The notes: generated by a model from the letters alone, not told the origin. Shown: positions 24,331 to 37,930, counted from the first letter of the stretch. The stretch: DNA of 64,000 bases from Cymbidium sinense (GCA_021442155.1 CM038215.1:277748413-277812412), one strand, 5' to 3'. A program made the numbers and translations.

Positions 24331-25010
24331 TTTGGATTGACATTTTAAACTAGCTTGACCACTGTGAGTTATTCTTCGCCATCGAAGCTCTTCCTGCATA
24401 GTTTGATACAAAAAATAACATACTGCAGTGGGATTTTCTTTTTTACCATTATTTATTTTAAGATATGAGTGATGCAATATTTGGTTACATGATGTTCAAT
24501 AACATGTTCTAGCAAATGAGATATTTGGTAATAATGTGTTGTAGTCATCTCAAACTTCAAAAAGGTTTAAATGGTAAGATTAAATTTTGTGGGAAAGAAA
24601 ACATTTAGATAAACATTTTGTAATTCTTAATATAAAAATATATAATATTTTTGGAAATACATCATATATATTTGATAGTCGCTTAATAAATTGAATATGG
24701 CTTATTTTATTATAAACTAATTCATATAGTTCTCACCAAATATAAATTAGTCAACAAATTGAGAAGCAAAGTATCCCATTATAGCTTAAATATTTTATGA
24801 GTAGTATTTTATTAGTATTTAGTAGAAATTATGATTGTCAAGATATGTAAAAGTGCATTTGATCATCATATATGTTAATTTTTGTAGGAATCAATGGATT
24901 CCAATACTTGTAGAAGAATTTCCCTTTACCATTTGATTAATTATCATTTCAATTTTGCAAAATTTTGATTTGAAGATGATTGAAAAATTCAACTTTTTGA
25001 ATGGATTTAA
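24331..25010. other. AT-rich stretch without recognisable feature
   Basis: No gene, repeat or signal that I can support. It may be the 5' part of the MULE that follows, but no TIR was identified. Confidence 0.5.
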
Positions 25011-27700
25011 TGACCAATCAAGATAAATATTTGTCTAAAATATTTAAATATAGAGGATATTGAACTTAGGTTAAGAATCAAGTGCAGAGGAAAATACAAT
25101 GTTGGGAAGCAAAGTACTATTAAGTTTCAAAAAGCTATCATATGTTTAGATGTGTTGAAGAAAGAGATTGAAGCATTTTGTTGGCTTAGGGAAAATTTTT
25201 TTAGTTATATTACCACATATTTGGAACATCAACAAAAGACTATATGTTTATCACTAATGTTGTAGAAGTGATGCAAATGACTACAAAGTCCAATGGAAGT
25301 GAGGGTGTTGAGATAGTAGTCATAACACAAGATGATATAGAAGCTACTATATGTTGATAAGGTCAATAAGTTAGGGAGGGTAGTAACATGTAAGACAGCT
25401 ATATGTCTATCAATAATGATGTAGAAGTGATGCAAATGACTACAAAGTGCAATGGAAGTGAAGGTGCTGAGTTAGTAGTCAAAACACAATATGATAAAAA
25501 AGCTACTATATGTTGATAAGGTCAATAAGTTAGGGAGGGTAGTAACATGTAAGACAATTATCATTCAAGATCTATAATGAGGGATTTCTAATTACCCAAG
25601 TTGGATTTGCTGAAGATTTAGGGTCTATTTAGGGAAGTTGTAGCGGTATTGAAATATAATGGTTGAGTTGTTATAAAAGAACTTACTATTTAAGAAATTG
25701 TGATGGATATTACATTTTTTATTTAAAAAAAAATTAGACCATACTTTTCTGGCAGCTACCACACTCTACTAGGTTAGGTTAGAAAATGCGATTTTTCCAC
25801 TACAGTTTCTTTAAAATGCAGTCAGACTACAGTTTCTTAAATGACATTTGCAATGCGATGCAAAAACACATCACCACTTCAAAAGCTTCATTAGCAGTAG
25901 GCGCTTCTGTGATGCTTAAAGCTTCAACAAGCTTTGAGATCTAATGATAGTATGAAGAACTTTGGTGTGAAGAATCAATCCAGTAATAAATCTCAAGTCA
26001 TTGATATTTATTTTTATTATGGACATTCCTTAGAGAGTACGAGAAATATAATGTGCAAATGGTGAACCTTTTGAGGTGCATAAATTAGAGCATACACATT
26101 TATGCTAATGTGTAAATAAAGCAAGTAACAAACAAGCAACTTCTTCATGAGTAACTCAACAAATTGAAGAAATTATGAAAATAAATCTTGACAACTCTCC
26201 AAGGTAGATAAAAAAAACTTAATTTGTATTGGTTATCTCTAAAATACATAAAGTTATGGTGATCAATGAAACAACCTCACAAGATCATTTCTGGATTGAT
26301 TAATGATAATTATAGATATGTACCTACATTTCAAGCATAACTTACCAATAACAACCCAAACTCGCAATATTTATATACTTTAAGCATGCATGATTCACCT
26401 TTTATGCAATTCCATGTTTGCTTCATGGTTTTCATCGATGGTTTCTTAGTAGGTTGTAGACATTTAATTGGTCTTGATGATTGTCATTTGAAGCCAAAGT
26501 ACTTGGGTGTTTTATTATATATAAATTAATTGGATAGTAATATAGGACTATTCACACTAGCAATTCTACTTTTTGAATTTGAGTCAAAAAAAATCCTAGC
26601 AATAGTTTTTGGAAAATTTGGCAAAATCAATTGGCTTTGGGGTGCATCATTTAGAATTTATATCAAATATGGAGAAGGGGCTTGGAGATGAAATCAAACT
26701 ACTATTTATGCAAAGCACAAGTTTTATTTATGTCACCTATGGAAGAACTTGGAAATGTTCTTTCATTATAGTGAGTCACATCATTCAAACCTTAGTGTGG
26801 TCAACAACTAATGCACACACTAATCATGAATTTGATTGTAGGATGTCTGAGTTATAGAATAATGTGTGCACATGTTCATTCTTACTTGTTAACTTTATTT
26901 TATAATTAGTGAAGGAGTAAATTTTTTGTCTTAGATTAAAAATTATTATAATAGAAATAACATGGCAAAATCATTTAATTCATGGATTAGAGAAGCAAGC
27001 AATTGTGGTTGATTTGATTGATATGAATAGAGCAGTACTTATGGAACAAAGAGTAGAAAGAAAGTTAAATTATTTTACATGAAATGAGGAGCTAATGGCA
27101 TATGTAGAGAATTACTTAAACGAAATAACTACTAGAAAAGAGAAATTTATTATACAAATCAATACCACATAAGGCTGACATTGAAGGGTGCTATGAAAGA
27201 CATGAAGTTAATATAAAAGTAGATATAATTGCTTTAGAGTGTGACAAGTAATTATCCTATCAATGCATTCACACGCTTTTATTAGAACCAAAGAGTACTC
27301 ATGGTGGCATACTTATGTTGATGATAGTTAATATGTTGTTAGGTTGATGATATGTATAACATTATTTAATATTTCTTTAATAGATATTAATATTTTTAAT
27401 TTTCTTTAGGTAAAAAAGCTATATGAAAGTTTCTACTTTTTCGAGAAAGGGTCAACGGAGCATAGTAGATGATGACATTTTTGTTGGAATACCTAATAGT
27501 TCGAGGCTTAGAAGAAGTCCTAAAAAAGACGCATAAAAACTTTTCTAGATAACAATGCCAACAAAAAAAGTAGAAATATTTATAAAAGTGATCGTTGCGA
27601 CATAACAAAATAACTTGCAAAAGCCCATAAGGCTCGGCAAAGTCACAACTATTGGAGTTTTATAGTGCCACATGTTACTCTGAATAAACAAGCTACAACT
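25011..27700 (+). pseudogene. MULE (MuDR-type) transposase, near full length but heavily decayed
   Basis: The N-terminal part (25,011-25,640) is poorly readable and holds a 159-bp tandem duplication. A zinc-binding-like stretch GEPFEVHKLEHTHLC (about 26,070) precedes PTFQA, then GCRHLIGLDDCHLKPKYLGVLL (26,453-26,518), the hallmark MULE catalytic motif with the first aspartate of the DDE triad (usually IGLDGCHLKG). LDSNIGLFTLAILLFE follows. A segment open from 26,609 reads FISNMEKGLGDEIKLLF, the usual ISD-xKGL step, with the D replaced. NNMAKSFNSWIREA (26,960-27,000) matches the next conserved block. Past 27,000 the sequence is the same as 1-700. Stops occur throughout. No TIR pair was found. 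Its 3' end marks the left limit of duplicated copy B. Confidence 0.8.
25238..25556. repeat. 159-bp tandem duplication in the MULE N-terminal region
   Basis: Two adjacent copies (25,238-25,396 and 25,397-25,556) are nearly identical, both with GTAGAAGTGATGCAAATGAC and GTTAGGGAGGGTAGTAACAT. The length is 53 codons, so it would have kept frame, but both copies contain stops. It looks recent compared with the decay around it. Confidence 0.9.
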
Positions 27701-28270
27701 GTGGATTTAGACTGAAATTGACTATTAGAAGGAAAGAAATACAGTAAGGTCAACAAGTCATGTGGTGGTAGATGAGCATTAAAGAAAAATGTGATATTTT
27801 CTCAAATATTTTATTTTATATTTTATATAAGAATTGTTTCATATAGCAATTTTTTGCTTTTTATTGCTCATATAACAACTATCAAGGTAGCTAACAGACA
27901 ACTATAATTTATAATGTCAACTATAATTTTTTGCAAGAATCAACTCTTATTTTACATAAACTCTTATTGCAAGAGCCTCTCACCTTCAAGTGCACAAATT
28001 GCTTCCAACCGCATTTGGAAACCTCAACTATTTATGCAAGCAATCAGCAAAGCCTTGTTGAAACCTTGCACTTAATTCAATTTGGCTTTTACTAAAATTG
28101 ATTTATAAGAAATCAAAGATGTTTACCAAGAAAACGATTTTATGCAAGAACTACTCTTATTTATAATCGTGCAATGATATGAAGAAACCGGAAGCATTAA
28201 GATTTTTGATTGCATCAAAACCAAAGAAAAGCTTGTTATGGTGGAGGACTCACAAGACGATGAGACTGAG
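27701..28270. repeat. MULE 3' tail, copy B
   Basis: Non-coding sequence matching 700-1,286 and 57,000-57,590 closely, for example 'CTCTTATTTTACATAAACTC'. At its right end a few bases have been lost compared with copy A ('GACTCCGTATTATTATGG' against 'GACTGAGACG'), which removed the LTR start and target-site duplication. Confidence 0.75.
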
Positions 28271-28282
28271 ACGATAATAAAG

Positions 28283-28356
<74 letters not shown>

Positions 28357-28908
28357 ACGTAAAGTTATAATAACATTATTCGTATTGTTATTATTCTAAA
28401 CATTATTATAATATAAATATTAGTTGTGTAACTTGTAACATAAATTAAATAAATACAAATAAATTAATTCATAACTTAAAATAATAGCTTGTAACGACTA
28501 TAAATTATATTTAGGTGATTTAATATTGATCTCTCATCTTTTACTTATAAATAGATGATAATGTGAGCTTGAATGGCATGACAAAATCTGAATATTCTCT
28601 CTTCCTTTCTCCATTCACAATTTTTCTTGTCATTGTCTTCATTTCATTTTGGGCAAAGAGACACGTGGTTAGTTTGAAGTTCTCACGATCATGCATGCAT
28701 GCACATCAAGGCAAGGGGATGAGTTTTATCTCACAAGTAGAAAAGAGAGCCACAATTTGGTGCACCCATGGCTTGATCTACTCTAAGGATAGTGTCATCG
28801 GCATGCCTCCCTCCGGGGATATTACAATCTCATTACTTTTATTTTTATTTGCTTTGTTATGTTAAGTTTATTTCTTAATTGCCAATTTATTTTCTTATAG
28901 TTCTAACA
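28271..28908 (+). repeat. 5' LTR, copy B
   Basis: It lacks the first few bases (TGTT) and ends TTCTAACA. It holds (AT)n at 28,285-28,353 and a TATAAATA promoter box at 28,546-28,553. Confidence 0.85.
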
Positions 28909-28967
28909 ATCTTAAAGTATATCAATATATTCTCTTAGTTTTAATTATTTTCATCAATTCAAAAAAT

Positions 28968-29800
28968 ATGTCTACACAAATATCGCTTTGTCATGATGAT
29001 GTTAAGTTGAAAAAATTTATAGGAACACACTTTAAAAGATGGCAAAAGAAAATTGTATATTGGTTGACATGTTTAGGATTAATTTCTGTAATATATAATC
29101 CTCCTTCATCCATCCTAATTGAAAGAGAAAAAATAATTCTATTTTCAATAAAGGGTTAGAAAACTGAAAATCTCCACAAGAAATTAATTTTCTTTATCTT
29201 GCATTCGTAGTTTTTTTATCGAATTTTATGACATGTTTTGTACATCAACATCTTCTTTTAAGAATTAAAAGCACTTGAATCAAAATATGAAAATAAAGAC
29301 GGGTCTAGAAAAATATTTAATAATCATTCAATGGATATAAATGAGTGATTCAAGCACAGATAGATCAAATTAAATCCAAGATATTATTCATGATCTAAAA
29401 GAACTTAACATGACGGAAGCATTTAAAGGCATGATAATAAAAAATTACTATAATCATGGAGTCAATTTAACAACATTTAGGCATAATAGAAATAAGATGT
29501 CTAACGATCTTATACAATTAGAATAGAAAAAAACAAAAAGAAAAAGAGAAAACTCTCACTAAAATTGAATCTCAAACACATGTCAATAGAACGGAAAATA
29601 GTAATTTTAAACAAAAAAATTTTAAACCATTTAATAAAAAGTTTAAGAAACAAATTTTACACTAGTCTAGCAATAAAATAAAAGCATAATGAGATTTAAT
29701 GAGAGAGAACCAACCATCTTGCAAAGGCTTGTTATTATCGAAAGATAAGAGATCCAAAGAAAGTAATAAGACTTTTGAGCAAAATCGATCTCAACCATAA
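28968..29800 (+). pseudogene. Copia gag fragment, copy B
   Basis: It begins ATG (28,968), reading MSTQISLCHDDVKLKKFIG then HFKRWQKKIVYWLTCLGL, the start of a UBN2-type Copia gag, in which the F-G-(N/H)F-RW-K motif is diagnostic. The frame is lost after 63 codons. Later pieces (29,380-29,640) match the gag of the copy at 58,665-59,081. Not functional. Confidence 0.75.
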
Positions 29801-30054
29801 ATTAATTAGATCACTTCAAATGCCAATGATTCTCTTTGAGGATGCTAAGAGGAAGTGTAAGCATGGGCAATATTAGCTAGTGTAGTCGGAGAAGGAGATA
29901 TTGATCTAAAATTGACATCAGGAAAATATTTAAAACTATATTCAGTTTTATATGTACCAAATATTAAGAGAATTTTAATTAGTGGTTCACCGCTTGTTCC
30001 ATTACATAGTTATTGTCAAGTTTTGAGTCAAATAAGGTTATTAATCAAAAAGAA

Positions 30055-30881
30055 TCTTCAATAGAAATTTGATAATAAATAATGATGATACTATTTTAAC
30101 TAACAACAATGAGGAAAATATTAGAAAAAAATAATAAAAGAATTAGAAAAGAGAAAATTTTAGGTGATGATTTTTATTCTCTTTTAACTAAAATATTTAT
30201 TTTAGAAAATGATCTTACTACTTTTGATGAAGCTATGAATTCTAGATGCACCATTTTAGAAAGAAGCTATTAATAATGAAATAGATTCTATCATATCAAA
30301 TATGACTTTAGTACTTTGTGATTTACCTCCAAGTTGTAAAACTATTGAATGTAAATGGATATTCAAAAAAAAATTAAAATTAGATGAATCTATTGATAAA
30401 TATAAAGTAAGATTCGTCGCCAAATGATATATACATCAAATGAATGTAAAAATTGTATTTTTAAATGGCGATTTAGATGAAGAATTTTATATTGATCAAC
30501 CAGAAGGTTTTATAGTAAAAAGGTTAAGAAAATAAAGTTTGTAACTTAGTAAAATCTTTATATGGATTAAAACAAGCTCCTAAAGAATGACATGAAAAGT
30601 TTGATAAAATAGTATTGACATATGAATTTTTTATTAGTGAGTTTGATACATGTGTTTATATTAAAGTTGTTGATCATGATAATATTATTTTATGTCTTTA
30701 TGTTGATGATATTTTAATTTTTGGTACAAATCTCAATATTATAAATAATATTAAAGAATTTCTATCAACTCAATTTAATATGAATGATTTAGGTGAAGCT
30801 AATGTAATATTAGGTATAAAGATTTATAGAAATGCAAATAACATTTCTATTACTCAATCACATTATATTCAAAAACTTTGA
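30055..30881 (+). pseudogene. Copia reverse transcriptase fragment, copy B
   Basis: Open from 30,615 for 88 codons, reading CVYIKVVDHDNIILCLYVDDILIFG with the RT active-site YVDD intact (about 30,699), then STQFNMNDLGEANVILGI and ITQSHYIQKL. Upstream pieces (30,180-30,600) match the RT N-terminal part but contain frameshifts and a ~110-bp deletion. The protein stops where the deletion to the 3' LTR begins. The other copy has lost YVDD but kept the rest, so the two are complementary relics of one family. Confidence 0.85.
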
Positions 30882-31062
30882 TTACTATAGTATTTATTAT
30901 TGTTAGATTTTGGTTATACTAAGTGAAAGTTCAAACCTGAAAGATACTTTTATCGAATGCATTATAAAAGTTGTCCAAAATAAAAATTTTGAGTCTTGAT
31001 CTCTTATTTTATTCACCTCAAGCTTATTTATAAATATTTTATTTATTTATTGGAGAGGGAAT

Positions 31063-31078
31063 TGTAATGGATAATAAA

Positions 31079-31165
<87 letters not shown>

Positions 31166-31694
31166 TTCTTAACGCTATTATTATAATTATATTTAAATAT
31201 TAGTTGTATAACTTATAATATAAATTAATTAAATAGAAATAAATTAATTCATAACTTAAAATAATGGCTAATAACTATAAAATCATAATTAGGTGATTTA
31301 ATATTGAGCTCTCTTCCTTCACTTATAAATAGATGATAATGTGAGCTTGAGTGACATAATAAAATCTGAATATTCTCTCTTCCTTTCTCCATTCACAATT
31401 TTTCTTGTCATTCTTTTCATTTCATTTTTGGGGCAACAAGAGACACACGATTACTTCGAAGTTTTGCAGATCAATCGTGGTGCATGCACGATCAAGGCAA
31501 GAGGTCGAGTTGTATCTCACAAGTAGAAAAGAGAGCCGCTATTTGGTGCACCCAAGGGTTGGTCTACTCTAAGTATAGTGTCACCGGCATGCCTCCCTCC
31601 GAGGCTATTTCAATCTCATTACTTTTATTTCTATTTGCTTCGTTATGTTAAATTTATTTCTTAATTGCCAATTTAATTTCTTATAGTTCTAACA
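31063..31694 (+). repeat. 3' LTR, copy B
   Basis: It starts TGTAATGGATAATAAAG after a purine-rich GGAGAGGGAA tract (polypurine tract, 31,052-31,061) and ends AACA at 31,694. It holds (AT)n at 31,081-31,159 and TATAAATA at 31,324-31,331. Confidence 0.9.
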
Positions 31695-32280
31695 CCTATG
31701 GTGTTTAGAAGTTAAGCAATTTGATTTCAATGCTTCATAATTTTGTTAAAGAATATAGCAATTTCTACTCTCTCGAGACTTGTCCCATCAGCTTGTTCTT
31801 AAAGCTCTAGACACCATTCTTTGTAGAGGCTTCAATCAAGCTAGCTAACTTAATGATTGAATGCAATATATTCAAATGCCAATTCTATTTTGGATTACGT
31901 TCATGTAATTATTATATTCATGTCAAAATATATGTTGTATTTTGTTGCGCTTGCTTCCTTGTAATGATAATACTAATGTGTGCAAGGCGGAGTTATAGTG
32001 AGGGCACTAGGGCTCATGCCCCACGCCAACAAAATCACAAAGCACGTTAGCTCAACTAATGTTGCTTTCCGCCTTAACCGACACCGCTTCGCGACCCTCG
32101 ACATCACGTCTAAGCCCCATAGAATCCACAATAGGGAGGAAGAATTTTTTATGTTTTCTTGGTAAGTGGGAGCAAGATGAAGAGGGCGGGTTCTCTGCTT
32201 TGCTTGTGGTTGTCCTTTTACCAATTGGTGTTATTGTTCATCTAGGTTATGGGGAGAGAAATTAATATTTTATTTATTAC
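31695..32280 (+). repeat. Right flank of the Copia insertion, copy B, with possible exon relic
   Basis: It matches 1,900-2,480. The stretch 31,980-32,165 is open for 61 codons (ending IHNREEEFFMFSW) and runs into TTG-GTAAGTG at 32,159-32,167, where the stop codon coincides with a consensus 5' splice site. The bases are richer in G+C than the surroundings. I do not recognise the protein. It could be an exon fragment carried by the MULE, or chance. Confidence 0.35.
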
Positions 32281-32758
32281 AATGACAGAGACACATATTA
32301 ACTTCCTTACACAATCAAATATAATTAAACTTAAATAAATTTCATTTTTTATTTTAAATTGATTTATGTTATCTCATAAAAATTTAAAAATAATTTTTAG
32401 CTTCCCTCTCTTTCAACTATTATGTTATTTTAATATATTTCCAAAATAATAATAATAATAATAGTAATATTGATAAAAATTACTAATCTTTTATTAGCAA
32501 TATTTTAATAAATATGTATTTAAAACAAAAGCGATCTATGCTATCCTTAATTTTTTTTTAATTCATATAAAAACTAAATTTTAAAGTTTACTTTTAAATT
32601 TCAATCATTTTCACCCATATAGTTGTTGCAAATAATAATTTCTTAAAAGTATTATAACTTACAATATTTTAATAAATTGCAAATTATGATGATTTTTGTC
32701 AATAAAATGATATATGAAATACATCTCAACTATATCATAATAAATTTATATATAAATT

Positions 32759-32818
<60 letters not shown>

Positions 32819-33790
32819 AAATATAATAATATACAATTAGCATATTATTTTATTTTAAAAATATTTAAAAATAAATATTTAATTTATTTTGTTTTTAAAT
32901 TAATATTATTGTTCATTTAATAATTAAATGTTCTGTTAAAATCAAAAGTTCGAAAGTTAATTGTTTGAGATTGACTTGTTTTATTTTATTTTGTTTTGTT
33001 TATTTTAAAATAAACTTGTTTGATTAGTTGTTTTTAAAACATTCTTGTTTTGAAAAAAAAATATTATTTGTTTTTGAAAATAAAATTAAAACTACATCAA
33101 AAAAACTTTAAACAAATATATTTTTAAAAACAACATAAAAAGAAAAATGAAAATAGAGAAGAAAATTGATCCCAAATAGTCCCTTAATTTATAGCCCCAC
33201 TAGTAAACTTTCCTAGCCCTACTCGTGAATGTGTGAACACTTTGGCATTCGTCTTCTCTATATGGAAAAGAATCAAACTATAAAAAGAGTTTTTTAATTT
33301 AATTTATTTTTCAAAGAAAATGAAATATTTTTAATTTTTTTTCATAATCATGTCCATGAATGATACTCTTATGTGTAGTCCATTTTAAATAATATATTGT
33401 CTACTTCATTTGTCTATTTGAAATAGTTATAATCATGTTCATATTGATTTTTGGGATATTTATAAAATTTTTCTTCAACCATTATCATCTCTATGACAAG
33501 TATACACACTCTAAGTTACACTTATAATAAATTTTACAAAGTCGACCAAGTTGAGGGCGGCTTGAAATCATCTTCAATAATATGATTTAGTTGAATAGTA
33601 ATTATGTTGAGCATGAGCTTAAGGAGAAATTTCAAATAGTAATGACAAAAAAGAGTATTTGTGGGCTCATGAGTTCTTACGACATACAATTTTCACATCT
33701 TAACACCTGTTTGCAATTCAGAAGAACTACATATTAGGTCGTTGGCTATGTTGATTCAAACTTTATTGGAAACCTTAATCAGAGATAGCG
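32281..33790. repeat. AT-rich proximal flank of duplicated unit, copy B
   Basis: Non-coding, with an (AT)n tract at 32,761-32,813. It aligns with 2,480-3,600 (which lacks about 0.5 kb) and 45,850-47,085. Confidence 0.7.
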
Positions 33791-34310
33791 GTAGAAAGAT
33801 CATTAATGGATGATTATAATCATGTGATCGCTGATAAATGATGATGGTTGTGAGATTATAGATAGTCAAGCTATGGTTTGATGGAAATGATCAGGTGGTG
33901 GAAATTTGGTGATAGTGGTCAAATAGTCGCAATCATTAATGATAGTCTCGACCGGAAGGTCGCAAAGTGGTATGATGGTGATAGTCAAGCAATGATTTGA
34001 TTTGATGGTCATGTATGGGCAATCCAACAATGACAAACAAACTGCAACTGTCTAATAAAGGAGGTTAGGCAATAGTGGCAAACAATAGATATCTAGTGAC
34101 AATTCAATGATAGAGGTTAACAATAGTGATTTAATGGTAGTGGTGGGGTGACATACATCAATTGATAGCAGTTTGATGATAGTAATAGTCCAACGATAGA
34201 TATTTGATTACGAATATCAAGCATCAATCATCTAATGGTTTTGGTCAGGTGGTGAAGGTGGAGTAATGGCGATTCAATAATTATAATTGTGTGGTGGACG
34301 TTCCACAAAT
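33790..34310. repeat. 28-bp-type minisatellite, block B1
   Basis: The counterpart of blocks A1 and the right end of C1, with the same variant order (for example 'GATTATAGATAGTCAAGCTA'). Confidence 0.75.
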
Positions 34311-37300
34311 TCCTAAGCTTTGTCCATTCTTTCATATAACCCCCACCCCTGAGAACACTCATGTAGAGAATCAAATTAATTTATAAATTTTAAGAACAAA
34401 AATCTCTTTAAATAAAACAAAATCTAAAATAATCTATTAAACTGCCTGAAGTGATCCTCATAATCATAATAATACATAAGGTTGGATTTATTTTATTGTG
34501 ATGCTTGATTTGATTATAAGCATACAAAATGTAGAGGTCATTTAATTCCCTAATTAATATCCCTATGCCTTTAAGTATGCATTATGTGCTTGACTGGGGC
34601 TAGTTTGGTATTAATGAGTTCATCATATGGAGATGTTCGATTAAACTACAAGTTTGCTAAAATCAAAATTTAATTTGGAAAGTTTTAACTCTAACATTTC
34701 TCGAGATTCAGGACTAATCAAATTAATTTTGACAGAACATATCAAATATAAATTGTGCTATGTTTTCTCAATTCAAAATTTAAGCTTTTAAATTGAGACG
34801 AAATTAAGTGATACAAATTTGATATTTTATTTGGTTATAACATATTCTTGAGTTGGTACATGATATATTTGAAATACTAATATGATAATTTATTTACGAC
34901 AAAAAAATTTCTTGAGTTGCCACAAAAAAATGATTTGCTCATTATGAATTTTGACATAATTTTTAGATCCATATCGTGATATTTCAGCTAGAAAATTTAA
35001 TAATTGATCATAAAATATGAATTTAACTAATTTATAATTGATATATACTTTGATAACACCAACTCAATGACCATCAGCATTATGATAAATTTGGCCCTCA
35101 AAACATGTCATGTCTCATGAACCTCCTCTACTAACTTGGGTTAACTTTGGTTAGCCTTAACGACAAGTACTCTTACCCGAATGACTTTCGGTGACTTCAC
35201 CTTAATAGTGAGCTTGACATGCTCCTAAGCGATTTTCATAAATCACGTGCTCTTAAATGGTCAACTAATCTTAAAATACAATTTATATTTATCAACGATA
35301 AGGATTAGATTGTGCCTCCATGAAGCTTAGGTGTACAAAGACACATATGATTTTAATCATAATTCTCTCAACTATTGAATAGCAGAAAAAAAAATTATTC
35401 CCTTCCAGCTACAAGATAAGCTTGTTTTCATCATTCGAAGTTGTGACTCAAACAACAAACAACAAACAACATAAAATATGAAAAATAGTATATATTTTAG
35501 CCTAGAAAACTAACATATTTTTTATCTAAACTTCTTTACTTTTTATTTTTCCTCCCTATATCAATTAGCAGGCAAGACACTTTAACGATAATAATATATT
35601 AAGGAGGACAGAAATTAATCAATGATATGGCCTATAAATACAAGAATAAAACCTCAAGACATTCTATGAAGATTTGTAGAACCAATAATTTTATAGCTTG
35701 ATGATGGGCAATTTATTACACCCATATGTCGCTTCTCATAGTAGCTCTTATTAGTCTAAGAATTATTATCATGGTGGAGGCTCAACAATCAAGGAAGACA
35801 CCCATCAAACTGTTGCCAGTAAGAACCCATCTACTAATCCTGTAGGGGATAGCACAAGAAAAGCCAAGCTTCCCTTAGAGTTATGCCATTAAATTGAATA
35901 TATATCCTCTATTTATACATCTTAGAAGAAAATAATAAAGATGATTTATGTTCTAAAGCTAATTTAACATTGTTGTTTGTTGCTTTGTATCTTTACAAAA
36001 AAAAATGTATTGTGAAATTACAAGAGTTTTTCTTATTTGGTATATTCATGTATGATGGATGTATATCATAATATTAACTTTTAAAAGTATGATACATATA
36101 TTTTGGTTATTCTAATGTGCCTATATTATTTTTCAGAAAATCTTTTATGTATCATATTTGAGCATAACAATAGTAAATTTTAATTTTAATTTTAGTTAAA
36201 TAATCAACATTTTTCATTATTATTTCTAAAAACCTCTCATAAATATGCAATTATCTATTTAAGAATATAAATATATTAGTAATATGGCATAAAACTTTTG
36301 AGAAAAAAATCAAAATCTATATTTATTTAAAATTAATAAGATATTAATGTCCTAAATTGCCTCTTGCTCTTGTGTCCTACCGAGCATCATTAGTCAAATC
36401 TACTTGATCGTTAGGTTGATCTCTTTTTAATCTACATGCACTTGCTTGCTCTTTCATGATAGCTACTTGTCACTAGTATCCTTTCCCCTTGTGTTTATAA
36501 GATGTTAAGCCTTAATGAAATTTTGAGTTGCTCTCTACTTTGACATCTAATATGTTTCTTGAACTTCATCCTCTACTTCTTAAGCCATATTTCTATCATT
36601 AGCCTCAACTCTAACCTATGTAAGTTGAGATCAATCTCTTACCAAAGCTCTATCTTAGATTTGTTGAGCTAATGTGCTCATGGTTGTCAACCCATCTTTG
36701 CTCGCTCCTTAATCAAAGCATTCGCTATATTTACCATTGACCTTATTCCACTTTCTTTGATTGTCACTTGCCTGATGATTTTGTCTTCAAAGAAAATCCC
36801 AAATCACCCTTGCATGTTACAAATTAGTCCTCTACTCTAGATTTGAAGATGTCTTTGTCCTTGAATGGGAATGCCTCTTTGTTCCAAAATCTTATTGACA
36901 ATCAACAATCCCTATTATTTTTTTAAGAATTATATGAAATAAATGTAGTTTTTTGTTTGTGAAGATCAAATTGTGTTAGTACTTCTAGAAAGTGTATTAA
37001 GGAAGTTGATATCCTTCTTAGATTCTTGCTCGATGTAAAATTCCTCAATAGGATACTTTCATTGCAAGTCCTTATTAATCTTTTTAGATTTGTTTCTCAA
37101 GGTGTAGGAATATTTTTAAACCTCAAAAGTATTTTGGTTATCTTTGAAAAGATAAAAGATTATTGGATATATTTGTATCTAAGACTTAAAAAATAGATAG
37201 GTTTCCTCATAAGGATTAACAATGGTCGTCTAACCATGATATATTTTTGGAATGTCCAATCTCACCCATGTAAATAGAATTTTCTCATCTCAGGGCTCAC

Positions 37301-37349
37301 TTATTTAATAAAGGGGTGCTTTATTTATTGAATTTTGTAAAATAAAGTA
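34311..37349. repeat. Non-coding spacer of duplicated unit, copy B, left half
   Basis: Aligns with 4,111-6,949. It retains about 210 bases (34,880-35,090) lost from copy A. No gene on either strand is supported. Confidence 0.7.
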
Positions 37350-37930
37350 AATATGGAGATTTTAAATTTTTGGGTGTTTGAATTACTACAAAGTAAAAGT
37401 CCAAGGCATTTGTAGTGTATTTGAAATGATTTGAAAGGGTAATTTATGGTACGCAAATTTCAAATACATCAATTAGTATAAAGTGATCGCTGCGATGATC
37501 ACCGCTACCACTAAACCCACCACGCGCTGTCGACCACAACCATCGACTATCGTAAGTGATCATCGCCACTACTACTACACCACCACATTCGGCCACTTTG
37601 ACCAGCACACCATTTCCACCACTAATCAACGTTGACTACCGCCACAACTAATCGACCACAACCACGGCCTTTACGATCGCTAACCACCTCCACCACCGTT
37701 GCCCAACACTGACTTTGTTGCCACCGCTAATCACCACCCACTACTAGTCCCACCACCCGACAAGCTACCAAATACATTACATTACCCACACTTTACCAAA
37801 CTAGCAAAACAAATCCGATATTTGTAGAATTTTTTATTGAATAATTTAGAATAATCCAAATACATTACATTCACTTTATACTATATTCTTTCTCATCAGA
37901 TTCCATTTTCACCCAATGGAACATTCAAAC
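37350..37930. mobile_element. Possible MITE-like insertion with CACC-rich core, copy B
   Basis: The counterpart of 6,950-7,520; the C-rich array lies at about 37,490-37,770. The minus-strand ORF at 37,444-37,629 (rich in Gly and Val) is a by-product of the array. Confidence 0.35.

Larger units (their letters stand above)
28271..31694 (+). mobile_element. Copia LTR retrotransposon, copy B, internally deleted
   Basis: Two LTRs (28,271-28,908 and 31,063-31,694) enclose a 2.15-kb interior with gag, protease-region and RT fragments. Compared with the copy at 57,591, it lacks the integrase (about 1 kb, junction near 30,045), about 110 bases of RT (near 30,435) and everything from late RT through RNase H to just before the 3' LTR (junction near 30,885). 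CCTAT, the 5-bp target site, follows the 3' LTR (31,695-31,699). The element is dead. Confidence 0.9.

Noticed and set aside
25590..25930. Possible small MITE inside the MULE N-terminal region
   Set aside because: The change of composition is suggestive, but no inverted repeats or target duplication could be matched.
30615..30881. Active reverse transcriptase because YVDD is intact
   Set aside because: The frame covers only 88 codons; upstream RT is deleted and shifted, and integrase and RNase H are missing.
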